Assembly: GCA_029204225.1 (NCBI GenBank)
Contig: CM055100.1
Span: 29,824,149 to 29,888,148, forward strand
DNA: 64,000 nt
Source: Diphasiastrum complanatum
Lineage: Eukaryota; Streptophyta; Lycopodiopsida; Lycopodiales; Lycopodiaceae
Direction: 5' to 3'
Positions 1-11,599 of the stretch are shown here, one piece after another. Made by a program: the position numbers and the translations under genes. The notes beneath the pieces are model-generated. The model was not told the DNA's origin. It saw only the letters and a list, made by a program, of their open reading frames with translations, and ran no database searches. Position 1 is the first letter of the stretch. The number at the start of each line of letters is the position of its first letter.

Positions 1-3
1 CTT

Positions 4-2964
4 GTGGCCGAGGAGAGTAGGATCCTTCATGTCAAGCAAAGGATTGGATCCTTAAAGTTGCATGATGGTGATGAGAAGGCCAACTTCTCAAGCAAGGGAA
101 AGGCAAAGTCAAAGAAGAAGATCCAACACAAGGAGACCGAGAATGATGATCAACCATCTAGCTCCAAAGGTGGAAAGAAGAACAAAGCCAAACTCAAGTG
201 CTTCTTTTGTGGAAAGACGGGGCACTTTGCATCCAAGTGTTTTAAGAAGAAGAATGCACAAGGAGAGAGCAAAAAAGCCAACCTCACTCTTGATGAGGAT
301 GAAGTGGATTCATCCTTGATGGCTTCTACATCAACATCAAAGAGCTACTCCGATGGCACATGGTGGATTGATAGTGGGGCTAGTTCCCACATGACATTCC
401 AAAAGGATTTTTTCTCTCAACTCTTGTACCTTTTGTAGGTTGTAAAAATTCTATTCTAACAGCAAGTGATCAAGAATGTAGAATAGATGGAGTGGGAACT
501 ATTCCCTTAAGTCTTGGATCCTCTAAAAGAGTAGATCTTGATAATGTACTCTATGTTTCTACACTCACTAAGAATTTGTTAAGTGTAGGACAATTGATGG
601 ATGATGGCTTAGATGTCCATTTTAAGCAAGGTGTTTGCTCCATAATGATGAATAATACTTGCATTGTAAAGGGATTCAAGCAAGGAAGGTTTTTTAAGCT
701 TGATGCTAATGTTTTTCTTGGAAGTGTGAACATGGTGAAGGAGGAGCTCAATCAAGTGGAGCTTTGGCATAAGAGGTTGGGCCACCCCAACTTCAAATCT
801 ATGGAGATGCTATGCACCAAGGATCTTGCTCTCGGCCTTCCAAAGACACTGTGGAAAAAGTTGTGAAGCTTGTAGCCTCTCAAAGGCACACAAGCTACCT
901 TTTGATATCTCTTCCACTGGATCTACAAAAGCATTAGATCTTATTCATAGTGATGTGCACTCTTTTTCTCAAGAATCTAATGGAGGTGCATCTATGTATG
1001 TATCTTTTATTGATGATTACTCTAGATACACTTGGATTGAACTTTTGGATTCCAAAAGTGAAGTGTTTGAAGCTTTTCTTAAGTTCAAAACTCTAGTTGA
1101 AAATCAACTTGATGCTAGAATTAAAGTATTAAGGAGTGATAATGGTGGAGAGGATGATAGAGTTTTGGCATTAAGAGAGAACTTACATGTACTTATAGTC
1201 CTCAACAAAATGGTATAGCCGAGAGGATGAATAGAACACTATGTGAGTGTGCTAAGGCTTTAAGGATAGATGCATCTCTACCTAAGTCCTTTTGGGGAGA
1301 AGCTATCATTTGTGCAACTTATTTGTGTAATAGATTGCCATGTAAGCCCATTGGAGGCATAACATCTTATGAGACTTTATTTTGTAAGAAGCCGAATCTT
1401 AAATATCTAAGAATTTTCGGATCTACTTGCTATGTTTTTCAAGCATTAGATACAAGAAAAAAGGATGATCCTACTTCTATTAAAGGGATCTTTGTTGGTT
1501 ATGCTGAAAATAGCAAGGGATATAGAGTCTATAATCCAATCACTAAGAAGATTTTAGTGAGTAGAGATGTTATTTTTGATGAAGGTAACTACTACAATTT
1601 GAATGAGAAAGCTTCTAATCCATCTTATGTCAAGGATCTTGTAAGGTTTGAGGAGGAGCCTACATGTGATCAAGATCTTGAAGATTTTGATGAAACTTTT
1701 GCTCTTGTTGCTAAGCTAGTTTTCATAAGGTTGATTACTTCTCTTGCAACTACTTTCAATCGGCCTCTATTTCAACTTGATGTGACTACTGCTTTTCTCA
1801 ATGGATATTTGAAAGATGAGATTTTCATGAGGCAACCCGAGGGCTTCATCAAAGAAGATCAAGAGGAAAAAGTGTGTTGTTGCTAAGAAGCCTTTATGGG
1901 CTTAAGCAAGCACCTAGAGCTTGGTACTCTAGGTTGAATACCTTCTTGAACTCTATTAAATTTGTTGTAAGTGCTTATGATCTTTCTTTGTACTTAAGAT
2001 TTAATGATGGTAAAATTATCATTCTCATTTTGTATGTTGATGACATTATCCTTAGTGGAAATGATCTTGATGGTATACAAGAAGTGAAAGTAGCATTGTT
2101 TAAGGAGTTTAAGATGGTGGATCTTGGTAATCTTCATTTCATATTAGGAATAGAAGTTTCAAGAGGCAAAGATTTGAGTTTTATTTGTCAATCCAAATAT
2201 GCTTCTTCTATCTTAGAAAAGTTTGAAATAAAAGATTGTAAAGGAGTAGAAACTCCTATGGAGCAAAATGTAAAAGTTTCCAATAGTGATGATGAAGCAT
2301 CCTTTGAGGACATCACACTATATAGGAGACTTGTAGGCTCCTTGATCTATCTTACTATAACTAGACCTGATCTAAGTTATAGCATAGGCAAACTAAGCCA
2401 ATCTATGCAAAATCCATTGGTTTGTCATTGAAAAAAAATGCAAAAAGGGTCTTGAGGTACATCTCGGCCACCAAGAACTTTGGCATTTTATATGATGAAT
2501 CTAATCTTGCCTTAAGGGCATATTCAGATGTTGATTTTGTAGGTGATAAGGTGGATAGGAGGTCCACAAGTGCTTTTGTTACCTTTTTTAGCAATGGCAT
2601 AGTGTCTTGGCTTTCCAAAAAGCAAGATACTATTTCACTATCTTCAACCAAATCGGAATACAAGGCACTAACATCCACAACAAAGGAGATCCTATGGTTG
2701 AAGAGGCTTTTGGTGGAATTGCAAGTCATGGAGGCCGAGGAGCAACCAACAATATTTTGTGACAACCAATCAAGCCAAGCATTAGCAACCAATCCCACAT
2801 TCCATGCAAGGAGCAAGCACATACAGATTGCTCACCATTTTGTGAGGGAAAAGTTCAAACAAAGGAGATCAAGCTACATCATGTGTCTTCTTCAGATTGC
2901 CTTGCTGATCTACTCAATAAAGCCTTGCCAAAGGCTTCATTTATCAAGTCAAGATCAGCCTTAG
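4..2964 (+). pseudogene. Ty1/copia gag-pol polyprotein, element A, broken
   Basis: The window opens inside gag. A zinc knuckle (CFFCGKTGHFASKC) lies near 200-240 and the protease motif DSGASSHMT near 370. Integrase follows: LWHKRLGHPN, CEACSLSKAH, then FIDDYSRYTW and LRSDNGGE. Reverse transcriptase shows LYGLKQAPRAW and an intact YVDD near 2035. RNase H shows SSTKSEY and FCDNQS. The reading frame changes at about 440-490, 830-866, 1220, 1880 and 2425. Near 1690 the frame passes straight from the acidic linker to DETFALVAKL, so the linker end and the N-terminal part of RT are missing. This is a dead autonomous-type copia. The order gag-PR-INT-RT-RH is diagnostic of copia rather than gypsy. Confidence 0.93.
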
Positions 2965-2998
2965 GTGTTGTAGATAGATGTACTATAGTTGTATCATG

Positions 2999-3012
2999 TA
3001 AAAATTGAGGAG
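2999..3012 (+). other. Polypurine tract of element A
   Basis: A purine-rich run (AAAAATTGAGGAG) lies immediately before the TGTCAG start of the LTR and just after the RNase H end. This is the expected place for the plus-strand primer in reverse transcription. Confidence 0.6.
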
Positions 3013-3679
3013 TGTCAGAATTTAGCAATTTTCACATGGTTTTTGATGAGTATTAGACATCTATGTGGATCCACACATGTGAGGACCTATCCACACGTGT
3101 GAAATGACACTTGTAATATTCAAATCCATTTTGATTAGCTTTCATTTGAGTCTAATATGACATCTCCTAAATTATAGGAGTCAGGTCCTAGATTGTAGGA
3201 ATCTAGAAGGTCAACACAAACCACCAATGGATGATGTGGCAAACTTGATAGATCTTATCCAAAGTGGATATGGATAAGTACAATGAGCTGTCCCACACGT
3301 GCTGGATGCAGCTTAGAGAGAGATTATGGTGATTTTGTACTTGATCCATGATGGATCCTTTTTTGAGCTAATGATGAGAAATCTTGGTTTGTAGAGCTAT
3401 CATTGTGTTTTGCTCTCTTAAGCACTCTCTTTGTGGATGAATGCTTTGTAAATGATAAGTAAACTATTTCTCTATTATCAGGCTGTACAGTAGCTGTACT
3501 TCACACGTGTGAAGCCGTGGATCATCTTTTTTTATTGTTCTTGCTTGGAATCACAAAGATTGTCAAGTAGAAGCTAGATTTGGAAGCTAGTCTTTATATA
3601 GATCAAGATCCCAAGCTACCAATCACTCTTTGTGATCATTTGTAGATCAATTTCAATCCTTAAACTCAAAAATTTGACA
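3013..3679 (+). repeat. 3' LTR of copia element A
   Basis: Starts TGTCA and ends TGACA, a perfect 5-bp inverted terminus, directly after the polypurine tract. Length is 667 bp. It holds a perfect 10-bp palindrome CACACGTGTG at 3092-3101, a 14-bp palindrome TTCACACGTGTGAA at 3500-3513, and related forms at 3074-3081 and 3293-3302. No clear TATA box is seen. The 5' LTR lies outside the window, so the target duplication cannot be checked. LTRs at 6420-7233 and 51340-52690 look related. Confidence 0.75.
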
Positions 3680-3726
3680 CACGACACTCCTTGTGCTCCT
3701 TTGCTTCATCAAAAGTTTTTAGTTCT

Positions 3727-6148
3727 TAAGCCTTGAGCATGGATCCCATTAGGGCTAGATTCATCTCTAATCTTGTAGGAGGTTTCTAATTTCTACTTGA
3801 CCTTCTAAGCTCTCCCTTCTCGCTAGATTTGGGAGTATCTCCTTTCTTAGCATCACTTGTGACTGATAAGTACCATTTAGGTACTCTCTTAGGAATTTCA
3901 GCATCAATCTTGCCTTTGTCTATCAGATCTTCTACATCAAAATCCACTTTATTCTAGATCTACACTTTCGCTCCCTCATCAAAAGGTTCAATGCTTGTTT
4001 CCGTTTGTTCGCCTTGACCCATCTCATCAAATGTAGCATCCCTAGAAATCACAAGCTTTTGTGCATTAGTGTCATACATCATGTATGACTTGGCCTTCTC
4101 ATCATATCCAAGGAAAATACACTTGTCAGCTTTTGCATCCAGTTTCCTTCGTTTCTCATCAGGATATGAGCATAAGCATCACAACCAAATACTCTCAAAT
4201 GAGAAATATTAGGTTAAAAGCTTCATGAGGTATCTTACCTTCCACGGATTTCGTAGGACACTGATTCAAGATGTGCATAGCCGTGCTGCAAGCTTCTACC
4301 CAAAAGGTGTTTGGCAAATCCTTGCTTTTGAGCATTGCCCTGACCATCTCAACAATAGATCTGTTCTTTCATTTTGCAACTCCAATTTGTTGTGGTTAAT
4401 AAGGTATTGTAGTCTGCCTCTTGATCTCCTGATCTTCACAAAAATCTATAAATTATGTCGAAAAATACTCACCACCTCCATCAGATTTCAAAGTCTTGAT
4501 GCAACATCATGTTTGCTTTTCAACTAATGCCTTGAATTCTCTGAACTTAGCAAAGCATCTGATTTCTTGCTTATGAAATAAATCCAAATACATCTGCTAT
4601 AGTCATCAATGAAGGTAATAAAGTAATGGCAGCAACTAAGAGATCTAGTCTGCATTGTTCCACATAAATCACTATGGACAAGATCAAGGATGTCGTTGGC
4701 TCTGCTAGCTCCACTTCTGGGAAACCTCTCTCTGTGTTGTTTTCCCAAAATGCACAGATTTTTCCTTCAAAAGAAATATCATAAAATCCAATAACTAGAT
4801 TACTTCTTTTGAGAATCTTTAAACTTTGAGCACTAAGATGACCAAATCATTGATGCCAAAGATCACTTCGACTATCAACAATGCTTACCATAGCTTGATC
4901 AAAAGATCTCGCATTCAATTTGTAGAGTCAATTTCCGTTGACTCTTGCTCCTGTAGCAATCACTTTGTAGTGATTCTTGATGTCCTTGATGAGACATTTG
5001 TTGCTATCAAACTGAACCTTGAGATTTTGATCAACCATCGTTCCAACTGATAGTAGATTGTTGGCTAAACCAGGTACATATTGCACATTGCTTATCTTCT
5101 TTATCATCCAATTGGCTAGCTTCACTGGTACTACTCCAAATCCTTTAGATGCTCTACTGTTGATGTACCAGGTATTCTTTGTTTCATCACTTGTCATTAG
5201 TGCCGTAATGAACAAGTTTGAACCCTCACCTACATCATACTCATATTGATCATCATCAAGTTGATGTTGATTACCTGCCATTTTCATGTCCACTGAACTA
5301 ACTCCTTTTGTTTCTTGAAGCACTCACACTCCCAATGACCAGGTTTGTTGGAATATCGACAATTCCCAGGTTTCTTCTGCCTTGGATTGCCACATCCTTG
5401 ACCTTGACCTTGATGCCAATTGCCTCGATTTGGACCATCATTGGATTGTTCTTGAGATTGTTGGAATGATCCACGATTTGAGTTTCCACCTCTTGATTGG
5501 TTTCTTCCATGACCAAATCCACCACCATGTCCTGTGACTACAAGAGCTTGATCAAGTCCCGTGTTGCAATGACTCAAGTTCTCTTGACGTTGTTCTTTCT
5601 GCAAAAGCAATCCACCTAACTCTTCATAGGTTGGAAGATTCTCCCATGTGGCTATACTTGTAACAAGCATATGATGTGATTCACTCAAGTTGTTCAATAC
5701 CAATTGCACGATCTCACGATCCTGAACTTGCCCTCCAATGACAACTAATTGATCACAGATCTCCTTTACCTTCAATCGATGATCGGCAACCATCATCCAT
5801 TCGTAATGTGTGCAGCTTCGTATTTAGAAATAACACTTGGGATGTGTTTGTGGTTTCAAACAATGCCTCCAACATAACCCATGCTTCTTTCGGTCCTTCC
5901 GAATCCAAAATGTAGAGAATAATTGCATCTTTGTTTGATAAGTTGATGACATTATGTGCCTTCCATCTTCTCTTGTCAAATGCTCATTGATCTTCTTCAA
6001 TTAATGGTCTTTTCTCGTCACCTGTCACAATCTCTCATAGCTCCTTTTCCATTAGAATGTTCTTCAATTTGAATTTTCAAACTACATAGTTGTCGGCACC
6101 TTCCAATTTGCTTGACTCATTGAGAATGCTCTCGCTTAGAGTTGCCAT
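3727..6148 (-). pseudogene. Ty1/copia gag-PR-INT, element B, broken
   Basis: On the minus strand gag starts at 6148 (MATLSES). A zinc knuckle near 5330 has lost one cysteine (CRYSNKPGHWECEC). The protease motif near 5165 reads YINSRAS where DSGAS is expected, so the catalytic Asp is now Asn. Integrase follows: LWHQ near 4855, a CxxC whose second Cys is Trp near 4745, DLVHSDLC and FIDDYSRCIW near 4590-4680. The C-terminal HLRVFGCDAYAH region lies near 4170-4200 and the charged linker continues to about 3730. Stops and frameshifts are frequent. RT and RNase H are absent; the left end meets sequence beside the element A LTR. The glycine/asparagine/glutamine-rich segment at 5350-5530 is typical of a copia gag C-terminus. 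Confidence 0.88.
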
Positions 6149-6419
6149 TATTGCACTTAGACGAGTCTGGATTACAAAAATGACTGCAAAAATGAAAAGT
6201 TCGCTGTGAAATTGACAAATGACGTCTTTGACCACTTTTCAATCCGAGTTACGAATATAAAGTTATGCCAATTTGAAGATTTTGGCCTCAAAAGGCTCAA
6301 AACTGCCCTTAAACCTTTAAAATGGCAATTATGACAAAATTGTCTTTTTTTTTTAAAATTCCTCTCTGGGATAGCTTCCCGTCTCATCAAATTTGCAAAA
6401 CAGTCGTGTTCTCCATGCT

Positions 6420-7233
6420 CAAATTATATCACTCTGTTTTTTGTCTATGTATATAGGATGATTACACATGTGTGGAGCCTCTTCCCACATGTGAAATAGA
6501 TGTACTTTTCATGTAGTACAATCATATAGCTTGTACATATAGTTTAAATCAAGTTCTATTGGCTAAAAAGGCCAAAATCATGTTTTTTAGTCATATGCCA
6601 CATGGCATCAATCTAGAGATTGCATGAAGCCACATCATGAAATTAGGTGTCAAATCCCATGCGTAGAGGTCTGTTCACACGTGTGGAATAAGTTGAGGAA
6701 CACTTCTAGAAGAGTATTTTCCTAGTTCTCTACATAGAAGAAAAATGGACCAAAAGTGCTTAAAATGTAAGGTTTTGTCCAAGTGCCAATTTTGCATGAT
6801 GAATCATCACATGACAAAGCACCCTCACACATGTGAGATTAGAGGGATGATTGGTACCACGAGCTCCCACTTTTTGTATATATAGAGCCACATTTGGCCA
6901 TAATCAACAAGCAACACCAATCTTGCAAGGTTTTGGAGGCAATTCTTGTCAATTTCATCATTTGTCTTGTTTTTTCTTGATAGTTTTGAGTTCCTATCAT
7001 ATTGTTCTTTGATTTCAGGCTGGAGTCCGTACTTTGATAGGTTTTCACATTTGTGAAACCAGCAAGTACAATTTCCTTTCATTTATGATTGTTCTTGTTA
7101 GATTTTCTCATCTAAATTTGATCTAAATTGATCTAAATCTTGTGTAGATTGATAGATCAATTGTATCTAACATCCAATCACTCTTGTGGATCATTTTAGG
7201 ATCCATTATTGGTCCAATTTTGAAGATTTTCCA
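6420..7233 (+). repeat. LTR (solo or fragment) related to the element A LTR
   Basis: Shares the run of CACATGTG or CACACGTGTG palindromes with the element A LTR (6464-6473, 6486-6493, 6676-6685, 6828-6835) and a similar 3' end (CCAATCACTCTTGTGGATC). A TATA box (TATATATAG, 6877-6885) sits 167 bp before a further near-palindrome, TTCACATTTGTGAA, at 7045. It ends about TTCCACA at 7233. The left boundary is uncertain and may start nearer 6180. No polyprotein in the same orientation adjoins it, so it is a solo LTR or a remnant. Confidence 0.6.
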
Positions 7234-7577
7234 CAACTCGCCACTGTTCCAATGTGCTGAGCAGGTTTCCAGGTCCATTTTGTGACCTCGGCGAGTCAGA
7301 TTTTGACTCGCACTAACTCACCAATAGCCAACCTACTTTTTTACATTTTTTTGCTTAGCCATTTACTCGCCATCAATCTAGAGTGAGAAATAGCCTCAGA
7401 ACTACTATTCTGGAGATCGGCGAGTCAAAACTATCTGACTCGCCATTTTAAATTTCTCACCTATTTTTTAATTTCCTGTCTTTGCTTTTCACTCACGCCC
7501 TATCTGTCTCTCCAACTAAGATCTCTTTAATCTTTCAATATCTTGACTCACCATCAATACAATAGCAAGTACAATAC
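7234..7577. other. Non-coding stretch with GACTCGCC hairpins
   Basis: No coding potential. GGCGAGTC or its complement recurs. Two perfect hairpins are visible: GCGAGTCA / TGACTCGC at 7291-7311 with a 5-base loop, and GGCGAGTCA / TGACTCGCC at 7419-7444 with an 8-base loop. Single copies of ACTCGCC or ACTCACC lie at other points. The origin is not recognised. Confidence 0.6.
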
Positions 7578-8563
7578 TGAAGAAACAAAACATTTCTATC
7601 TACAAAGCTTTGCTAGTTTTCAACCCTCTGTCTGACGAAGATGTTTGCGAACATGAAAGTCAAGAGACACGCAGCACGAAAGTTTCGCGAACACCTGACA
7701 AAAAGACACAAACACGAAAGATTCGCGAACAAGAATCTTTTGCAGTCCAACACGAGAATGTCAGATGATGGAAATGAAACCAACGATGCGACACAAAAAA
7801 ACATCGCAAAACACTTTCTGCCCTCACGCTCCAAAGAGTACCAGCAAAGATCATGCAAGTACCCAGGAGTACAGATATCTGATTTGATGGTATGACGTCA
7901 GCAAATAACTCAAGGTCGTGGCTAATCTGCCACTCTTGTAATTTTCTGATTAGTTGTAGATGCTTAATTACTCTAATCTTGAAGTTACATAGAGCAACTA
8001 TATACTTACTGGATGATACTTGACACATATAGAGAGAAGAAGTCTGATGCTAATAAGCAATCAAGACAAAAATACAGACAAGAAGTCCGCCTGCGTGCGA
8101 GACGAGTTCTATAGTCAGGATCCATAGAGATCCACAAGTCCGCTAGTAAGCGAGACATCCACTCATGATAGAACTGTATTTCTCTCACACCAACGCACTG
8201 TGTGGATATGCATGTAGTGCTTGAAAAATCAAGAGAAAATCAATAGATGATCTTGTAGCCATTGTGCACATGTTAATTTATGATGTATGATCTTGAATGC
8301 AAATGTGTCTGCTGTTATTCGTGTGTCTGATTCTCCCATTCATTCAATTTCGCACATTGGTTGAACTTGTTGAATGCTACATTAATTTATAAACGTAGAT
8401 CAACAGTGCCTGACTACATTCTGGAGGACTGTAGGAGTGATTCAGCTGGCAGTGTCCAGCGACCGCATCTGAACTACATCCGAAACGCATTGAGTCGTGG
8501 TTGCTTTGCTTTCGCGACTATTTCACGAGACTTTCGTGACCGCGAATTACTACTTCTCCATCA
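7578..8563 (+). repeat. 5' LTR of copia element D
   Basis: Starts TGAAGAAAC and ends TCCATCA, one base before a primer binding site. Its first 565 bp or so recur at 10534-11142. Further copies lie at 13852-14262, 37958-38770 and, on the minus strand, 58428-58557, so this LTR family has five copies in the window. Length 986 bp. It carries repeated TTCGCGAA words (7684-7691, 7721-7728) in a stretch rich in GAA and TTC triplets. A weak TATA-like ACTATATAC lies near 8000. Two candidate target bases cannot be verified because the 3' LTR is truncated. Confidence 0.88.
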
Positions 8564-8564
8564 G

Positions 8565-8578
8565 TGGTATCAAAGCCT
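8565..8578 (+). other. Primer binding site, initiator tRNA-Met type
   Basis: TGGTATCAAAGC lies one base after the LTR end. It differs at one position from the TGGTATCAGAGC that pairs with the 3' end of initiator tRNA-Met in most plant copia elements. It fixes the end of the 5' LTR and the element orientation. Confidence 0.85.
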
Positions 8579-8614
8579 ACCTATCTTGTCATAATCTGAC
8601 GTAGCCAAGAAGCT

Positions 8615-10519
8615 ATCAGATCCAGGAGGCCAAGCATCACAGAAGACTTTGCCACATGAACTCAATGGCACTTTATCAAGCAAGCCATCATGAAGCTATA
8701 ACAGGGGTCAGCATCTCGAATGCAACCAGTTCGACCACCTGTGATGCATGTTTGAAGGGCAAGATGTCACGCACTCCATTCATCAAAGACTCCTACAGAA
8801 CGACTAAGATTCTGGAGTTAGTGCATTTTGACATTTGCGGACCATTTAATGTGATCTCAGTAGGCGGTTCAAAGTATTATATAACCTTCATTGATGATTA
8901 TAGTAAATATGCCAAAGTGTATTTTATTTAGAATAAATCTGAAGCACTTGATAAATTCACAGAATATGTGAATTGGGCCGAGAGTTGTATAGACAACAAA
9001 GTGAAACAGATCATAATAGATCGAGGTGGCGAATACTTCTTAAATCGCTTCACTGACTTCTACAATGATCATGGCATCATTCACAGAAGGACTGCAACCT
9101 ACACGTCGTAGCACAATGGTGTTGCAGAACAAAAGAATAGGACCCTAATGGAAGCAGCCAGATGTATGATGGCCTACTCGAAGGCTCCAAGGGTACTATG
9201 GGCTGAAGCAGTAGCTACAGCCGCATACATCCAGAACAGAACAAGCAAGTCTGGTGTCCCTCACACGATACCACATGAGTTATGGTGGAGTAGAAAGCCC
9301 AACATGTCTCACATCAGAATCTTTGGTTGTGCAGATTATGCACATATTCCTGATAAGCTTCAAAAGAAACTTGATGAGAAAGCCGAGCAGGGATTTCTGG
9401 TAAGTTATCACAACAATTTGTCATACTACAGAGTCTACATGTCAGACACGAACACTGTGAAAACAGTGAGAGATGTCAGATTTGATGAGAGCAAGACAAT
9501 GGCCAATGACGATCATGTCAGCTACAAAGTTTTGGAGAGATAGTACTACGACCTGCCGCAAGTGACAGAGGGAGTAGAGGACGAACATGAAAATGAAGAT
9601 TTTTGAGTTGTCTCCCATTCGAGCGATGAATCTGAAGAAGAAAGATTTGAGAGGCAGCCTACTATTACATTTTATGTAAACCAAAATGGTTCCGGACCAA
9701 GCAGAGCAGACAAAGGCAAAGGCATTGTTGTCCCAGGAGGATCTCCTAGAAGGTCGACAAGACCACAAAGAGTGCCAGCAAGATATGTGCCAGGCAGCTC
9801 AGCTTCCACATCAGAAGAGTTCTGCGGATTCAGTGGTGAATTACAGACTTTTGAGGAGGCGATTGAAAGTCCAGAAAAGGACAGATGGATATAGGCCATG
9901 AACGAAGAGATGGAGTCCATGAGGAAGAACCAGGTATGGACGTTGTAGCTATTACCACATAAGCGCAAGACTGTCAAATGCAAATGGGTTTTCAAGCTCA
10001 AATATGGACCAGATGGGAATGTGACGAAATACAAGGCACGACTAGTAGCAAAGGAATTCTCTCAGCGATGCAGCTGGGCATCTCTCAAGGATGACTGTAA
10101 AAGCATCTCAAGATGATGCACCATCGCATCAGGGGCAGCAGTTCTCTGGGTCAGTAAGAAGTAGACCATTGTGGCCCAGTCATCCTACGAAGCAGAATAT
10201 GTTGCAGCAGCAAAGATGGCCAACGAGATAATCTGGCTAAGGCAGTTTCTAGACGAATTTGGCGAAACAAGAAACAAGCCTCTGGTCTTGCAAATGGATA
10301 ACACCTATGCAATACACCTGACGAAAGATCCTGTGTTCCATTCCAGAATGAAGTACATTGCGATCAAGTACCACTTGATCAGGGATCTAATTGAAAAGAA
10401 GATGTTGTAGACCACCTTCATCGGAATGAAAGATATGGTTGCTGACATCTTTACCAAAGCCCTGGACAAAGAACTCTTTGAGAGACAGAGGAGCAGTTCG
10501 GGATCATAAAGCTATCATG
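8615..10519 (+). pseudogene. Ty1/copia pol, element D: INT, partial RT, RNase H
   Basis: About 40-70 bases after the primer site the sequence is already in the pre-integrase region, so gag and protease are deleted. One frame runs through integrase with in-frame stops near 8929 and 9108: CDACLKGKMSRTPF, FIDDYSKYAKVYF, IDRGGEYFLNRF, NGVAEQKNRTL, then IRIFGCADYAH. After the linker, RT begins (KCKWVFKLKYGPDG, ARLVAKEFSQR near 10040) and jumps straight to RNase H (SYEAEYVAAAKM near 10180), so the catalytic YVDD core is gone. The C-terminus ends FTKALDKELFERQRSS. The same family reappears at 36585-37944. Confidence 0.92.
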
Positions 10520-10533
10520 CTTTGAGAGGGAGC
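10520..10533 (+). other. Polypurine tract of element D
   Basis: TTTGAGAGGGAGC immediately precedes the second LTR copy. The same bases precede the LTR at 37958, which supports its role as plus-strand primer. Confidence 0.8.
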
Positions 10534-11142
10534 TGAGAAACAAAATGTTTCTATCTACAAAGCTTTGCTAGCTTTCAGCTCTCTGCCTGACGAAGATGTT
10601 TGCGAACATGAAAGTCAAGAGACACGAAGCACAAAAGTTTCGCAAACACTTGATGAAAAGACACAAACACAAAAAATTCATGAACGAAAATCTTTTGCGG
10701 TCCAATACAAAAAAGTCAGATGACAGAAACGAAACCAACGACGTGACACAAAAAATGTCGCGAAAGTCTTTTTGCCCTCACGCTCCAAAGAGTACCAGCA
10801 AAGATCATGCAAGTACCCAGGAGTACAGATATCTGATTTGATGGCATGACATCAGCAGATACACTCAAGGTCGTGGCTAATCTCCCACTCTTGTAATTTC
10901 CTTATTAGTTGTAGATGCTTAATTACTCTAATCTTAAAGTTACATAGAGCAACTATATACTTACTGGATGATACTTGACACATATAGGGAAAAGAAGTCT
11001 GATGCTAGTAAGCAATCAAGATGAAAATACAGACAAGAAGTCTGTCTGCGTGCGAGACGAGTTCTGTGATCAGGATCCATAGAGATCCACAAGTCCGCTA
11101 GTAAGCAAGACATTCACTCGTGAGAGAACTGTACTTCTCTCA
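10534..11142 (+). repeat. 3' LTR of copia element D, truncated
   Basis: Matches the 5' LTR from its first base as far as TTCTCTCACGC and then stops. The last 380 bp or so of the LTR are missing, replaced by unrelated zinc-finger coding sequence. The two LTRs differ at many positions, so the insertion is old. Confidence 0.88.
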
Positions 11143-11510
11143 CGCAGGAAAGTTGCACACACAAAGCGATGAGCAGCTTAGAAAGCTCACCACCGACCTT
11201 ACCACGGTTGTAGTCCAGAAGTTGAAGGGCTTGCAACCAAGACCTACCCATTCTTACCCAAGGAGAGAATCCACCTGGTGTCCACACTGCGATGACAACC
11301 ATACCAAAAACGAATGGCCATAGCTAAGACAGAGGTTAGAGCGGCCTGCATGTAATTACCATATTTGTAATATGAGCAATCATGATACCACAGACTGCCA
11401 ATACAATCTGAGAAACCTAATAGACCAGCACCAAATCCCACTCCATAATTGGCACAACAACAAGGTGCTTTATTGTCACATGTACATTGGAATCCCTTGC
11501 CCAATGTAAA
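11143..11510 (+). pseudogene. Gag-like zinc-finger fragment
   Basis: A frame that opens inside the D LTR at 11120 continues through a basic region and CPHCDDNHTKNEW, a CCHC-like motif whose last cysteine is Trp. After a stop, a second cysteine/histidine cluster (CNYHICNMSNHDTTDC) follows near 11350-11400. Two adjacent knuckles are typical of some plant gypsy gag proteins, but no protease or RT adjoins to confirm the family. The ATG at 11120 belongs to the LTR, so the start is chimeric. Confidence 0.5.
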
Positions 11511-11599
11511 TGGCTAAGTCACCGACCTGTGGAGACAATTGTAAATTGCAATGTAAATATCTGTTATAGTGACTAAATCTGAGATGGCCAAGGGGGTAT

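Noticed and set aside
8565-8578. tRNA gene signal near primer binding sites (also 22001, 49350, 59472)
   Set aside because: Only the 3' tRNA-complementary bases are present; no cloverleaf or promoter boxes.
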